DNA from: Hevea brasiliensis
Taxonomy: Eukaryota; Streptophyta; Magnoliopsida; Malpighiales; Euphorbiaceae
DNA length: 64,000 bases
Reading direction: 5' to 3'
Assembly (NCBI RefSeq): GCF_030052815.1
Contig: NC_079507.1
Coordinates: forward strand, 13,848,141 to 13,912,140
The position numbers and the translations under genes were made by a program. The notes beneath the pieces are model-generated. The model had not been told where the DNA came from and did not search any database. It saw nothing but the letters and a program-made list of their open reading frames with translations. Below, piece by piece: positions 49,601 through 62,023 of this stretch. Position 1 is the stretch's first letter, and the number at the start of each line of letters is the position of its first letter.

Positions 49601-50558
49601 AGATTAGCAAAGAAAATTATAACATACATAAATATTACAAATGTGACTTACATGATAATATAAGCATAAATTTATTATTTTTATATCATTTTTCTATGTA
49701 CATTATTACTGTACATTGGCGAAATAAACACTTCCAAAGAAGACTAAATTAGGATAAAACATATTAAATTTTAGAACCGTATGTGAAGTATAAATAAATC
49801 TTAATTATTTAAATTATATTTTTTTTCTATCTTTATTTGTATATTATTTCCTTGTTATATTATTGCACCACTAAGCAGCAATGCTTAGCGCGATGGAATT
49901 GTTTCCTCGCGCAAGTACTGAAGGTAAAGCCCAGATAAAAATACTAAACAGAGATTTTGGAGTTCTGATCTACAGAGCGTTCAAGGTTGTCACCTCCTCA
50001 GCAATGCATGTAGATAGGGCTCACATTAAACATATCATGTATTTTGTGTATGTTATTTATTTCTTATATTACAATATAAATTAGCAAATTGTAATTAATT
50101 TGTATATCATGTAAATTAAGATTTATTTAATTATTGCAAATGATGTAAATTAATGCAAATTTGAGAATTTTGCTATAAGAATGGAGAATGAATGAATTTG
50201 TACAAATGAGTATAGATTTGAATTACATAATGATTTTTCAAATGATGATATGAGTATGGAAATGATTATGAAATTGAAATGTATGGATGAGATTTGAAAT
50301 ATGAGAAAATTATAAGAATGATTGATGAGATAATTATGATTAGCATGGATGAGATTTTTTTTTATTTTAAAATATTATTGAATTTCAAACAGTTAAATAT
50401 TGAAATACGCCAAACGATAATAAAATAGGGGAAACCCCACTGGTTTCTCCGTCAAAAAATAATTATTAAAAAAATAAAGTAAGATAAGTTAGGGTGCTCC
50501 GGCACCGATTGTAGCACGCCTTGCTCGGCTACACTGTAGTCACGTGAGGGGTGTTACA
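46671..50558 (+). repeat. T2 3' LTR of the chimeric element
   Basis: 3888 bp from TGTAACACCCTCAC to GGGGTGTTACA. 5S-like segment about 46845-46885, donor-like AAG/GTTAGTGC at 47594, minisatellite 49189-49275, paired hairpins 49871-49912. Preceded by the polypurine tract 46653-46670 and the inverted repeat 46633-46652. Confidence 0.9.
49871..49912 (+). other. Tandem RNA hairpins, T2 version
   Basis: Stem 1 CTAAGC (49871-49876) pairs with GCTTAG (49883-49888). Stem 2: GCGCGA (49888-49893) pairs with TCGCGC (49907-49912) and GGAA (49895-49898) with TTCC (49903-49906), one bulged T, loop TTGT. This is the most stable version, and the inverted U5 of the chimera stops just beside it. Confidence 0.7.
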
Positions 50559-51042
50559 AGTACAAAGATGTATCATGATCTGAAGCTTCAGTATTGGTGG
50601 CCTGGTATGAAGAAAGACATAACTGACTACGTGACTAAATGCTTGACATGTCAGCAAGTCAAGGCAGAACATCAAGTTCCATCGGGTTTGCTACAGCCTA
50701 TACGCATACCTGAATGGAAATGGGATCGGGTCGCCATGGATTTTGTAAGTGGTCTACCTCTCACCCGGAAGAAACATGATGCAGTATGGGTGATAGTTGA
50801 TAGATTGACTAAGTCGGACACTTTCTCGCCGATTAGACCGACTACTTCATCGGAAAAGTTAGCGATTGTATATCAGTGAGATAGTTAGACTGCATGGAAT
50901 TCCACTTTCCATCATATCTGATCGAGACCCAAGGTTCACATCGAGATTTTGGAAGAAGTTGCATGAGTCCTTGGGTACACAACTCCACTTCAGCACAGCT
51001 TTCCATCCTCAGACGGATGGGCAATCAGAAAGAGTAATCCAG
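50559..51042 (+). pseudogene. T1-b integrase core after the nested element
   Basis: Resumes at [20 protein letters not shown], the zinc-finger CLTCQQ, MDFVSGL, a frameshift near 50870, then IISDRDPRF and [13 protein letters not shown]. All three catalytic acidic residues are still encoded. It ends at the intron-like insert. Confidence 0.9.
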
Positions 51043-51117
51043 ATAAACAATTGAAATCAATGGAATTGATACAAATATTGAATTAAAATGATAATAATAA
51101 CATGAAATATATGTCAG
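51043..51117 (+). other. 75-bp intron-like insert in integrase (T1-b)
   Basis: Same length and position as 9279-9353. The donor is CAG/ATAAAC, so the GT has been lost here; the acceptor ATGTCAG/GTC is kept. In-frame TGA at its fourth codon. Retention truncates integrase after SERVIQ and leaves out the C-terminal GPY/F-like and chromodomain-like parts. Confidence 0.7.
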
Positions 51118-51880
51118 GTCCTTGAGGATATGCTGAGGAGTTGTGTCATTGAATTTGAGGGGAGTTGGGATAGATACCTCCCATCGCGTAATTTGCATAC
51201 AACAATAGCTACCAAGCCAGTATCCAAATGGCCCCATATGAAGCACTGTATGGGAGAAAATGTAGAACTCCAGTGTGCTGGACTGAATTGGGCGAAGACA
51301 AACTGGTAGGGCCAGACCTGGTGAAACAGACTGAGGAGAAAGTGAAACTAATCAAAGCCAATCTGAAGGTTGCCTCAGACAGACAGAAATCTTATGCCGA
51401 CCTGAAGAGAAAAGAAATAGAATATGCGGTTGGTGACAAAGTGTTCCTCAAGGTGTCACCGTGGAAGAAGGTATTGAGGTTTGGAAGAAAAGGTAAGTTA
51501 AGCCCTAGGTTCATTGGCCCATATGAAGTCATTGAACGTGTGGGTCCAGTGGCCTATAGGCTAGCTTTACCACCAGAGCTGGACAAGATCCACAATGTGT
51601 TCCACGTGTCCATGCTCAGAAGATACCGCTCAGATCCTTCACATGTCATCTCCAGGGAAGAAATTGAAATACAGCCGGATTTGACATATGAAGAAGAACC
51701 TCTACGGATCCTGGCTCGGGAAGTGAAAGAGTTGAGAAATAAGCAGATTCCACTGGTGAAAGTGCTTTGGAGGCACCACAACACCGAAGAGGCAACATGG
51801 GAAAATGAAGAGACGATGTGGCAACAGTTCCCTCAACTGTTTGCATCAGGTAAATTTCGAGGACGAAATTTAAATTAGAG
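51118..51880 (+). pseudogene. T1-b integrase C terminus with chromodomain-like tail
   Basis: VLEDMLRSCVIEF, a frame change near 51170-51228, then a 216-codon frame (51228-51878): MAPYEALYGRKCRTP, a [19 protein letters not shown] segment, [12 protein letters not shown] and the tail KVLWRHHNTEEATWENEE. The tail matches the chromodomain position of Tekay/Del chromoviruses, which bind heterochromatin marks. The best preserved C terminus of the two T1 copies. Confidence 0.9.
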
Positions 51881-51889
51881 GGGAAGAGT
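51852..51889 (+). promoter_or_regulatory. T1-b polypurine tract and adjacent inverted repeat
   Basis: AAATTTCGAGGACGAAATTT (51852-51871) followed by AAATTAGAGGGGAAGAGT (51872-51889) right before the LTR start at 51890. Confidence 0.88.
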
Positions 51890-54800
51890 TGTAACACCCT
51901 CCCGGTAGCAACTCCGTACATTCTACTGTTCCGGTGACCAGTGTCGGTCCGGACAGCTAGAACGTCCGGAAAAAATATTTAAACTAAAGTGAGGAACCAT
52001 AATTAACTTAAATATTAATAAGAAAAATTTAGGAAAAATTTTAGAAATAAAATACAACCAAGTTAAACGAGCCGGTGCCCTAGCGATGGGTAACCCAGAG
52101 GGAAGTTGCGGCTCTCGCAACTAGGAGCCCTAGACCCGGGGGAAAAATTATAAAATAACTTTTGGGACTCCAGAGAAGGGTCATTGAGGTCCATATGGCA
52201 TTAGAATGCCAAGAAAATATTTAGAAAAATTTTTCAATCGGTATAGATAATTTTGACCCGTTAAGCCAAACGGAGGGCATTTTGGTCATTTCGCCTTCAG
52301 AGGTGATTTTTGGCCGACTTGTCCAGTTGAGTATAATTATTATAATATAAAATATGAATAAACATTACTACAAATTAAATTGAAAATGAGTAGTGATGAA
52401 AAGAAAAGAAAAACCAAAATAAAGCAAATTATGACATATGATGATGTCATTTAAAAGCTATAACCAATCACATTTAAACAACCAATTAACTAACTAATAA
52501 AAGAGATAAATGAAGACCAAAACAATTAAAAAACACAGCAGCCATCTTCATCCTCCCAACCAGCCGAAACCCTTGCCTTGCCTAAACCTCCATTGTTGCT
52601 CAAATTGAGCTTGAAAACTCCCAAAATCTAACCTTAAAATCCTAATATCCCTTCACAAAAATTCATCCCCACATCACAAGGCAACTCTAGGCAGCCATAA
52701 GAAGTAAAAATTCTAAGGAGAAGACAAGTCCAATAAGTGCCACCTAAAGGTTAGTGCCTATTTATACCTAAACCTCTCTTATCATATGTTAAAGACTTAA
52801 AATGAGTGAGGATTTGTGAATTAAATGAATGAAATTTATGTTTATGTTTACCATGAATTTCGGCAGCCCTAAGGAAGGAATGATTTTGATTGTTTTGATG
52901 GACTTAGAGTGGACTAGAAATGATGTTTAAGGTATATAACTACATGGATAATGAATTAGTGTGCTAACTAAGGTGTATGGGTAAATTGAAATGGAAATTA
53001 GGGTTTTGGGGAGTAAAAATTTGACTTGGCTTATGAAATGATTAATGGACATTCTAATGGTCAATTAGTGACCATTTGAGGCAAGTTAATCATAATTTGA
53101 AGTGAACTAATGCATGGCAAAGTGAAATGTGTAGGCTGCCTAGTGACAGCAGCAATGAAGCTGTGATTCCAGCCCACTTAGACAGCCATAACTTTGGCTG
53201 TGTAGGTCCAATTGGTGTCTGGCCAATTGGACATGAAACTAGACTTATAATGGCACATTTTTTTTGAAGAAACCATGCCCAAAAGACCAAAGCAAGAGGA
53301 CCAAAAGTTGGCCCCAATCCGGATACCCTGCAAACAGGTTCTGCAGAATGACCAAATGAATAGTAACTGTTCATTTGGCCATAACTCATTGTAGAATGGT
53401 CCATTTGACCTGAAATTTTTACAACAACAATTTAAGACATAGACAAACAAATTTCATGAAGAAACCTACACCAAATTATGACCAGAACCTAACCAAAATG
53501 GCAGTCACATTTACTGTTCATGGTATTGTAGATTTGGTAAATTCTGCAAATTTGAAATCCGGCCAGCTGTGATTTTTGGACCATATCTACAGCTAAAAAA
53601 CTCCAAATGGAGTGATTCAAAAAAGGAAATTCAACTAGACAAAATAAGGAACAACTTTTATGTTTACCATTTCTTCAAATTCCCACTGTAACAGTCATTA
53701 ATGGAACAGTGAAGTTTAGGTACAAAAACTGAAAAATTCTGCTCACTTGGATTAAGCTTAGAAATGGTAATGGTGATTAATGCCAACAAGTTTTGAAGGC
53801 AAAATGTGGTATGTTGGGAGTGCCAAAACCAATGTACCTATTTTCTACCTAAAAGTCAACATTTTTGTTGACCAATGAGGTGAATAGTGACACCAAAACT
53901 TAAAATTCAAAAATTGAAGAATTTAAAAGTATCAAATGCCCTAGTATACCTAACAAGATTGGTTTGAATAGTTTGGCATGCAATAGGGTTCAGTTAGCAG
54001 TACTGCACATGGCAATATTCCATTCTTTGATTTCATGGCTTTTAGCCATTCTGACCTTGTATTGATATTTGGCCTTGTGCCTATTGTTATTACAGCTTAT
54101 TAGCTATTCTGTTGCACACCGGGAGATGCATAAGTGACCGATGGTGTGTCGGCCCGAGGTACTAGATACCCAGTGCCAGTTTACCCGTTTATCCAGTCCA
54201 GTCATTTAGTATAGGTTACTTTGGCAGCCAAATGAATGAAAGTGGACAAAGTTAACGAAATAAATGGATATATAAATACAAAACAAATAAGACTTATACA
54301 TTCAATGCATATTTATTTTCTGCTATTTTCTTTTATTTTATTATTGCACCACTAAGCATCATTGCTTAGCGCGTTGCTTTTGCCACGCATAGGTTCTGGA
54401 GATACTGATCGAGAGCCCAGTAGACCGCAGACTGGGTGAGTCCATCCTGCAGCTCTGCAAAGTGTCCGTGTCACCTCACCACCTACAGTGCATTGGTAGG
54501 ACACTAGGTGTCATTTTGGTATTTTGTAACTAATTTTTATTTTCTCATATGTAATTGAACTTATATAATGTATTTTGAGCTTCATGTAAATAATGAAGAT
54601 TTGTGGTTATGTATGGAAAAATTTGAGTATTTATTCATTGCTTATATACGAGTACCCTGAGAAATGATTGATTGAGAAATGTTGTTGAAAAATATTGAGT
54701 TTGTGATGACATTGGAGTTTGAGAAATGATTGAGTATGAATATTGGAAGTGTTTTTCACAGGTTCCGAAGAACTGTTTTCTCCATTTTTAGCCGGTACTC

Positions 54801-54990
54801 TGCCGGATTTTCTACAAAATTTTCGGAACCTCAAATAAATTATAATTTCGATAAATGGCTCAAATATATTATATTTCACAAGTTATATTCAAAAGCATGA
54901 TAAAAATTAATTAAGGTATATTAGAGTGTGCCGGTACACCGTGTGACATTGCTTACTCGGGTATACTATACACGGGTAAGGGGCGTCACA
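51890..54990 (+). repeat. 3' LTR of T1-b
   Basis: 3101 bp, closely matching 38446-41522 by eye, consistent with recent insertion. Donor-like site 52750, hairpins 54352-54389, 5S-like segment about 52059-52105. The frames at 53090-53450 and 54631-54879 are shared LTR sequence without coding support. Confidence 0.93.
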
Positions 54991-55573
54991 TTTTCCATAT
55001 TATATTGTTCTTTGGAATCGCTTATTTCCTAAGTTTACTGTAGTAATATACAAAATACAAAATATATAAGTATATTAATTTTTATTCATGTTATTTCAGA
55101 AGATGCAATTGTAGGTATTTATTTAAATGATATCTATTTTGTTAATCTTTTTGTCATTTCACTCAATATTTTCTAGGTGTTTGGATCATTATAAAAAAAA
55201 TATAATGGATCATTATATTTCACTCAACACACGTGTCATTTAATGTTCTTATGTTTTATTATTTCATTAAATTTTTTTATTTATATTTTATAGCATTTTA
55301 AATTCTAATTATGATGGAAGTATAACTTCCAACTCACATTACTACATAATTTATACATTCATTATATTATCTATATTAATCACAATCCACATCAATTGTT
55401 TCACGTACCAATGTACTCAAAACATTCTTCCTTTCTTCAATAATGAGAACTAATGTCCAATTCTTACATTTATGTGATTCATTTATTCACTATAATATTT
55501 ATATAAATTAACATTCACATTCCAAGTAATCCATGAACATTTCATGGATTTCATATTAACTTAAATTTCCCTT

Positions 55574-58500
55574 TGTAACACCCCTATGTTCGGTAGTGCA
55601 TTCTACTGTTCCAGTGACAGTGTCTGTCTGGAGAGCTAGGATGCTTGGAATTATATTTAAACATTAGTGTGGAGATATAAGGTAGTGAAATACAATAGAG
55701 GAAAATACAAGAAAAAAAATAAAGGAAAAATAAAAGAGAGAAAATAGAACTAAGCTAAACGAACAAAACCGTACCGATGGGTGATCGTACCAGGAAGTTG
55801 CGGCGTGGGCCGTGGACTAGCCTTGGATCGCGGAGAACCCTAGAAAATATTTTTGAAACTTAAATAAACATCTATTGAAAAATAAATGATATTATAAATG
55901 TCAAAGAAAAATTAAATAATTAGTACAAAGAAAAATGAAAAATCGAGAAACCGATAAAAATCGGTGTTACCGAAAAAGTCGAAAAGCAACCCAAATAGGG
56001 GCATTTTGGTCAATTGACACCCCGAGCTGCCTTTTGACCTAAATGTACATTAAAAATTAATGATATTAAACTTTTAAAATACCATGAAAATTAAAATGGT
56101 GGTCCATAATATAAAAAAGGAAAATTATGGGTGTAATGTTGGATAAATGAAAGTTTAACATTTGATTATATTTTTTAATCACTTAGTGCTCCACTAACAT
56201 GAGATAAGTGACACATATCAAAGCTTTGGATAGCCACCTCCACTAAATAGCCATCTTCTTCCTCAAACTCTCTCCATTGCCGAAACCAAGCTTTCTCCAA
56301 GTCTTCTATGGCCGTCCACCATGCAAAGGATAATCCACCATCATCAAGCCATTAGTTCTTCTAGGTTTCTTTACTAAAGTTGTTCTATACAGCTTGGGCA
56401 ACATTTTGGGAGCAAAAAAGAAAAGTTTTGGTGGATTTTTGAAGAAGTCCAAAAGAGGTAAATGTGTATTTTTCAATCTTGCTTTATTAAACTTTGAGTG
56501 GATGTTGTAGGGAGTTGTTTTGTGGAAGAAATTTTGAAGTTTGATGGAGTAATGGTGGTACACCATTTTGGCAGCCATGGAAACTTACTATTTGTTGTTT
56601 GTTTTCATTTGTAAATGGTTGTTTAAGATGTTGGTATAGGTGTTTATGTGTATAGAAATAATTTAGATAATGTATACTTAGTGTATGTGTGATAGTGCAC
56701 TTGGTTTTGGAAGCTTGGAAGCTATTTGAAGGAGATGTGTAATTCAGCAACTTTTAAAGTGTAGTTGAAATGTGTTGTTTCATGGTTTGGTTTATTGAAT
56801 TATGTTGGTTATGGTGCCAACATGTATATGTGTATAATAGATTGGAATTGGATATGTAAATGGGGTATGTTCATGTGGTTAAATTGTGTAAATGGACTTT
56901 GGAAAATTCTGAGTTATAATGTGTATGTTGACAATAGTTACAAGCTGTCCAAAATGACCAAAATGTATTGTTAAGTGTGTTAATAGTATGGTACAAACCA
57001 GAATTGGCATGAAAGAGTAAACTTGGTAAGTATAGAATGTGTAATTGGTAAGTGATGAAGAATGTGTAATAGGGCAGTGTATGTTTTAGCTTAGAACCCT
57101 AAGTGTGTGACTCCAATTGGTATGAGACCAATTGGAGGTGAAACTAGGCACAAAAAGTGTCAACTTTCATGAAGGAAGCTTACCTAAATTCTATCCACAA
57201 AGTGACATAAAAATTGACCAAATCCGAAATAGGTAAGTGCAAGCTAGAATTTTTGACCATATGAACAGTAGTCATTAGGAGGACCATAACTCACTCAAAA
57301 CAGGTCCAATTGACCTAAAGTTTTTACCATGAATAGTTTAGACATAGATCTATAATGCTTATTAAGACACTAAAGCCCAAAAAAGACCAGAACCAAGCCA
57401 AATAGCTTGCCCAAGTTTAGGTACCAAAACTGGCCGAAGTGAAAATGACCTAAAAATGACCTAAGCCTACCATTTTAGTGCATTCAGTCCAACATTGGTA
57501 AATTGACCATATCTTGGTCTACACAACTCAGAATGACCTGAAATTTTGCCTCGCGTGTAATAAGACATAGACCTACAAGTTTTTAGTTTGGATCAAAACT
57601 CGAAAACTGAGGGAATTAGGTCGTCCGGCAAGGTCAAAATAGTACACCGAAATTCGGTAAATTGCAATAAAATGCAATACACTTGAAAATGAATTTGATA
57701 ACATATACCAACATTAAAGGACTCTAAAATGTGACATATTGGGAATATTAAAATTAATTCACCTAGAGTGCATTAAAGGTCAACATTATAGGTTGACTAA
57801 TGAAATAAATTAAAGGGAATAGTATCAAGAAAATTTAGATATTAGATTTTATTGTTAGAAACATTTTAACTGAGTACTGAAACACTTTAAATTGTGTGTT
57901 TCAGTTGAAAAGGATATTGGGAAGCATAAGGAACATTGAGTCAAGGCCTAGGGGCAACTCAAATCAGGTTTGTGCACAACTAGTTTTTAACTGATTTTGT
58001 TATGAATATTTCATATGATTAAATGACATATTTTTCTTATGTATTATGTTTAACAAGCATTGGATTTAATTCAATGATTATTGAATTGTTATAGTATGTA
58101 TGAATTTAGCTTTGTGAAATGGTATTTCCACAAGTATTAAGCATTATTATGGATTGAATAAATTATGTTTTAAAAAATTATGATAGAACATGTTTTGAAT
58201 TGTGATGGGCAATTTGCATGGAAAAATGTAAATTTATTATTTGAATTGTGATAAGCATAAAAATTATTGGATATTGGAATTGACTTTGAATCGAATTGTA
58301 TTGTGATTTATGCTCACTAAAAGGATTGTGATATTGTTTTATATCTCACTATAGATGCTTGACTAGGTTATTACCCGTCTCTCTCATTTGTTGAGAAGAC
58401 AATGGAGTTAGTTGTGTTTTGATTACTATGGTACGTGCAAAGGCTTAGATTTTCCTCTTATTAGAGGTTAGATCTAAGTTTTATGTTATGGCCCTTTCGA

Positions 58501-59558
58501 AAGATTCATTATTGTGGTGTGTACTGTGCATGATGATTCGACCCCCCCAACCATAGGGAGTTAGAATCTGATTCGACCTTTCCTATCATAGGGAGCTAGA
58601 ATCGCCCCGAAGATGGCCCTTTCGGATTAGTCTTGCATAGTTAGTGAGATAAAGAATGGTTTTTTAGATAAAGAATGGTTTTTGAATAGTAAAGAATTTC
58701 GATTTTAAATGGGATTTATGTATAATTGATTTTATTGGAATTAATCTTTATTTCCAATAAATTGTTGGAATTACCTTAAATGGTTAGTTATGATTTGATA
58801 AATTGAATTTCGTGATCAAAGTCATTTTATACAAATGATTTATATTATTGGCAATGAATATTTTGAGTTTTGGAATTTGATGAGTATCCAGATTTCCAAA
58901 TTATTTACTGTAATTTTTGTTAAGGTATATTATACTATGTTTTAAATTATAGTTGTGCACCACTGAGTTCACCACTCAGTGATAGCTTTGTATGCTATCG
59001 CAGGTGAAAAGAGCATAGAGCAATTGAGTAAGCTTCTTTGAAGAGACATTCAGATCAGCTCCAGGTATACCCATGTACACAGGTTTTGATGTATGCATGT
59101 AATAATATGTATGTAAATTATTTGAGCAGTTGTATAAAAACTCTTGTAAAATATTTTGGTATGTAATTAAATATAAATTATTGTGATATAAATGTTAAGT
59201 CTTGTAATCAATGAAATGTTCTTTATGATGAGATTAGTTTGAAAATGAATTGATTTGATTATTAAGATTTGAATTGTGAGTTGAAATGAAGTTATGGAGT
59301 TGTATTTGAGAAAACATATTGGGAGTGTTTTCCTTTTCAGGTTTGAAGAACTGTTTTCTTAAAACACAGCCGGCACTTTTCCGAAATTTAAAAAAAAAAA
59401 TTTATAACACCAGATTTTTATCGATGATTTAAATTTCACGAAAATTATTTTAAAATCCCTTGTAGTATATCTAATGGGTTATCGGTAGGCGAAGTACGGT
59501 AATTCATTAGGTGTACTATAGGATCATGTTACATCTTATGGGAGAGTAGGGTGTGACA
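55574..59558 (+). mobile_element. T3 solo LTR
   Basis: 3985 bp from TGTAACACCCCTATG to GGGTGTGACA with a perfect TSD CCCTT (55569-55573 and 59559-59563). It gives the complete T3 LTR: 5S-like segment 55753-55800, donor-like AAGAG/GTAAATGTG at 56458 and hairpins 58961-58999. The sequence matches 1-2224 and the pieces of 4042-25727 in reverse. Frames at 56306-56974 are not conserved between copies. Confidence 0.92.
58961..58999 (+). other. Tandem RNA hairpins, T3 version
   Basis: Stem 1 CACTGAG (58961-58967) pairs with CTCAGTG (58975-58981). Stem 2 GATAGC (58981-58986) pairs with GCTATC (58994-58999). All pairs are Watson-Crick, yet the bases differ from T1 and T2. Confidence 0.68.
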
Positions 59559-62023
59559 CCCTTTTTAATCATTTACTTTGAAGTAGTATAACTCTAGTTA
59601 TAGTCAATTGATTAATGACTGTCCAGGGTGCTAAACCCTGTAAGTCTACTAGTTTTAAGATTTCTATTTTCTTTGTCATACAATTCCAAGCACTTGGGCG
59701 TAGAATTGGTTCCAAGTTCCTAAAATAAAGTTCTAGGTCTTCATCTTAGTTATTCATATTATTTTAAATTATGTCAATTAAAGTGTTAGAATTCTAGTTA
59801 TGGTCAAATAATCATTACCGGTTCATTGTCTCCCTCTGATTTCAGAACCAGGCAGATTTCGGAATCCCAACTTTGTCCAATCATTTGGACATTTTACTGT
59901 TATATGTTAGCCTAAGGTTTTTCATATGAATTACTCTCCTATGTTTTAGGGTCACTCAAATTCAAAAATCATAAGTTACTAACCACATCCTATATTTAAT
60001 ATTTACAATGGCTTTTCTAGTTTATTATACTATTTCACATAATTTAGTGATTACTATTTATATTACTATTCATACAAAAATGTTGACTTTTTTATACATA
60101 ATAGATATGCAAGTTCTAATCACACTATAATATCACATTTTGGGTTCTAAATTTGTTGGTATTAGTTGTCAATTACAATTCCAAGTTCCCTAGATGCATT
60201 TCTAAAATTTCAGTTTTAGTTACCTAAGTTCACTATTCTATTGGACCTATCTACAGTGGGAATTTGGCTAAACTTTCTTTGTTCCTTAATGTCTCTACTT
60301 TAATTCCCTTTCTGAATCACTCTATTTAGAGTTTTGTAGCTCAAGTTATGGTCAAATCACCATAACTGGCCGGATTGGCTCATTCCCAGATTTTCTGGGC
60401 AAAATTGGTTCTGGCAGTTTTAGTGTCCTAATTTTAGCTAGCAATTTGAATTTGTTATAGTCTAAATTTGGGTTTCTATTCTCTATGAAAGTTGTTCTAC
60501 ATTGTCTAAGCTTTCCATGGGTTTAAGAATCAGGTCAGTTGGACCTCTCTACAAAAAGTTATGACCATTTGAACAAACACTGTTCATTTGATCATTTTTC
60601 AAGTCCAGATTTTGGTTACCTGGATTTAGGCAATTTTTAGGTCACTTTAGGTTGGTTTTCTGGGCAGGTTCTCTTCATAAAAAATGTAGCATTGTGTCCT
60701 ACGTTTCACCTTCAATTGGCCTCACACCAATTGGAGCTGTCTAGCTCTACTTATGACCATCTAAACCTACAGGACTCAAGGGCCCAGATTCTGCCTCAAC
60801 ACACAATATCACACCCACTCAATAGTTTAGTCATCTCATCAATTCACATCAACAATTGGGTGTCAAATTAACTTAATTTAGGCATAATTACATCATTTAG
60901 AATACAACAATTAAAATTTCCAAATTTAACAAACCCTAAATCAATTTGGTATAACTTCAAAATCTAAGGGATTTAATAGCATTAACCTTAGTTTCTTGCT
61001 TCCCTTAGCCTCCAATCACCTTTTTCATCAACCAAAACTTGCTTCACCTTCTTGAATCCACCATGGCAGAAATTCTTGGCAGCTCCATGCTCTAAATTTT
61101 CTTGCTTTCTTGGTTATTTTCTTCAATTTAAGACTCAAGGTTAGTTTTTCTCTTATTTTCCTACAATTTTGGTGAAAGAAACCTAGGTTATAAAACTTGA
61201 ATTAAGCTTTAATGGTGGAAGAAAATGGAAGAGAGGGTGAGGAATGGATGAGGGATGGCAGGCTGCTGGAAAAGATGAAGTTTCTTTTTATTTTTAAATC
61301 CTTTTTATGATATTTATATTATTTAATTAACTAATGGCAAAGTTGTAAATATGGGTAAATGGTATTTTTGTAATTACCTTGGACTTTATAATCATTTCAT
61401 TTTAACTTTTACTAATTATAATTAAATTTTCCTAATCTCAATTAATTAAGATCATTTAACTTTGTTAAATTAATAGATTCCGTTTTTAGTCAATATGAAA
61501 CCGTTAAATTCCATTGACCATTTTTTTTTCTCTGACCGAGTTTTCGGTTTCTCTTTTTCCTTAGCTTTTCATTTACTTATTTAAACTTATTTTTTTCATT
61601 TTCTTGACTTATTTATGCACAAGGTTCTACAGGAATTAGAGTAACTACCAGACCCGTAGTCACTTCCCAGTGAAGTCACTCATCGCTGGGACTTGTGCTC
61701 ATTTAACTACTTTATATTTTACTTCTTTTATTTTGTTTTCTCATTTCTAATTAAATTTTCATTAATATTAATTCATATTTTATGACATAAATTTCACTTA
61801 ATTAAATGGACAAGTTGGTCAAAAATCATCTCTGAAGATGAAATGACCAAAATACCCTTCGTTTAGCTTATCAGGTTAAAATTTTCTGTACCGATTGATT
61901 TAATTTTCTTAGTATTTTCTTGGCATTCTATTGTCATTAAAACCTCAATAACCCTTCTCTTGAGTCCTAAAAATTATTTCACAGAATTTCCCATGGGTCT
62001 AGGATTGCTAACTGTCTTCACTG

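Larger units (their letters stand above)
44570..50558 (+). mobile_element. Chimeric TRIM/T2 element with inverted U5
   Basis: 5989 bp with a perfect TSD AGTAC (44565-44569 and 50559-50563). Left to right: reversed TRIM-like LTR 44570-44799, reversed TRIM internal piece with primer-binding site 44800-44870, reversed T2 spacer ATAAA and 642 bp of T2 U5 (44871-45517), then a forward T2 unit (primer-binding site 45523, gag, polypurine tract, LTR 46671-50558). Both outer ends are U5-type LTR ends pointing outward, so two different elements are joined head to head and were inserted as one. Confidence 0.87.
38446..54990 (+). mobile_element. Full-length Tekay/Del-type element T1-b
   Basis: Plus-strand element with LTRs 38446-41522 and 51890-54990 and a perfect TSD TTTTC (38441-38445 and 54991-54995). 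It has primer-binding site, gag (internally deleted), protease, RT, RNase H, integrase, chromodomain-like tail and polypurine tract. The integrase gene is split by a chimeric element (44570-50558, TSD AGTAC). Several stops make it non-autonomous. It and T1-a are close relatives throughout. Confidence 0.94.

Noticed and set aside
55574..59558. DNA transposon or Helitron instead of a solo LTR
   Set aside because: 5-bp TSD, TG and CA ends and match to LTRs flanking a gag unit at 2225-4041 establish it as a T3 LTR.
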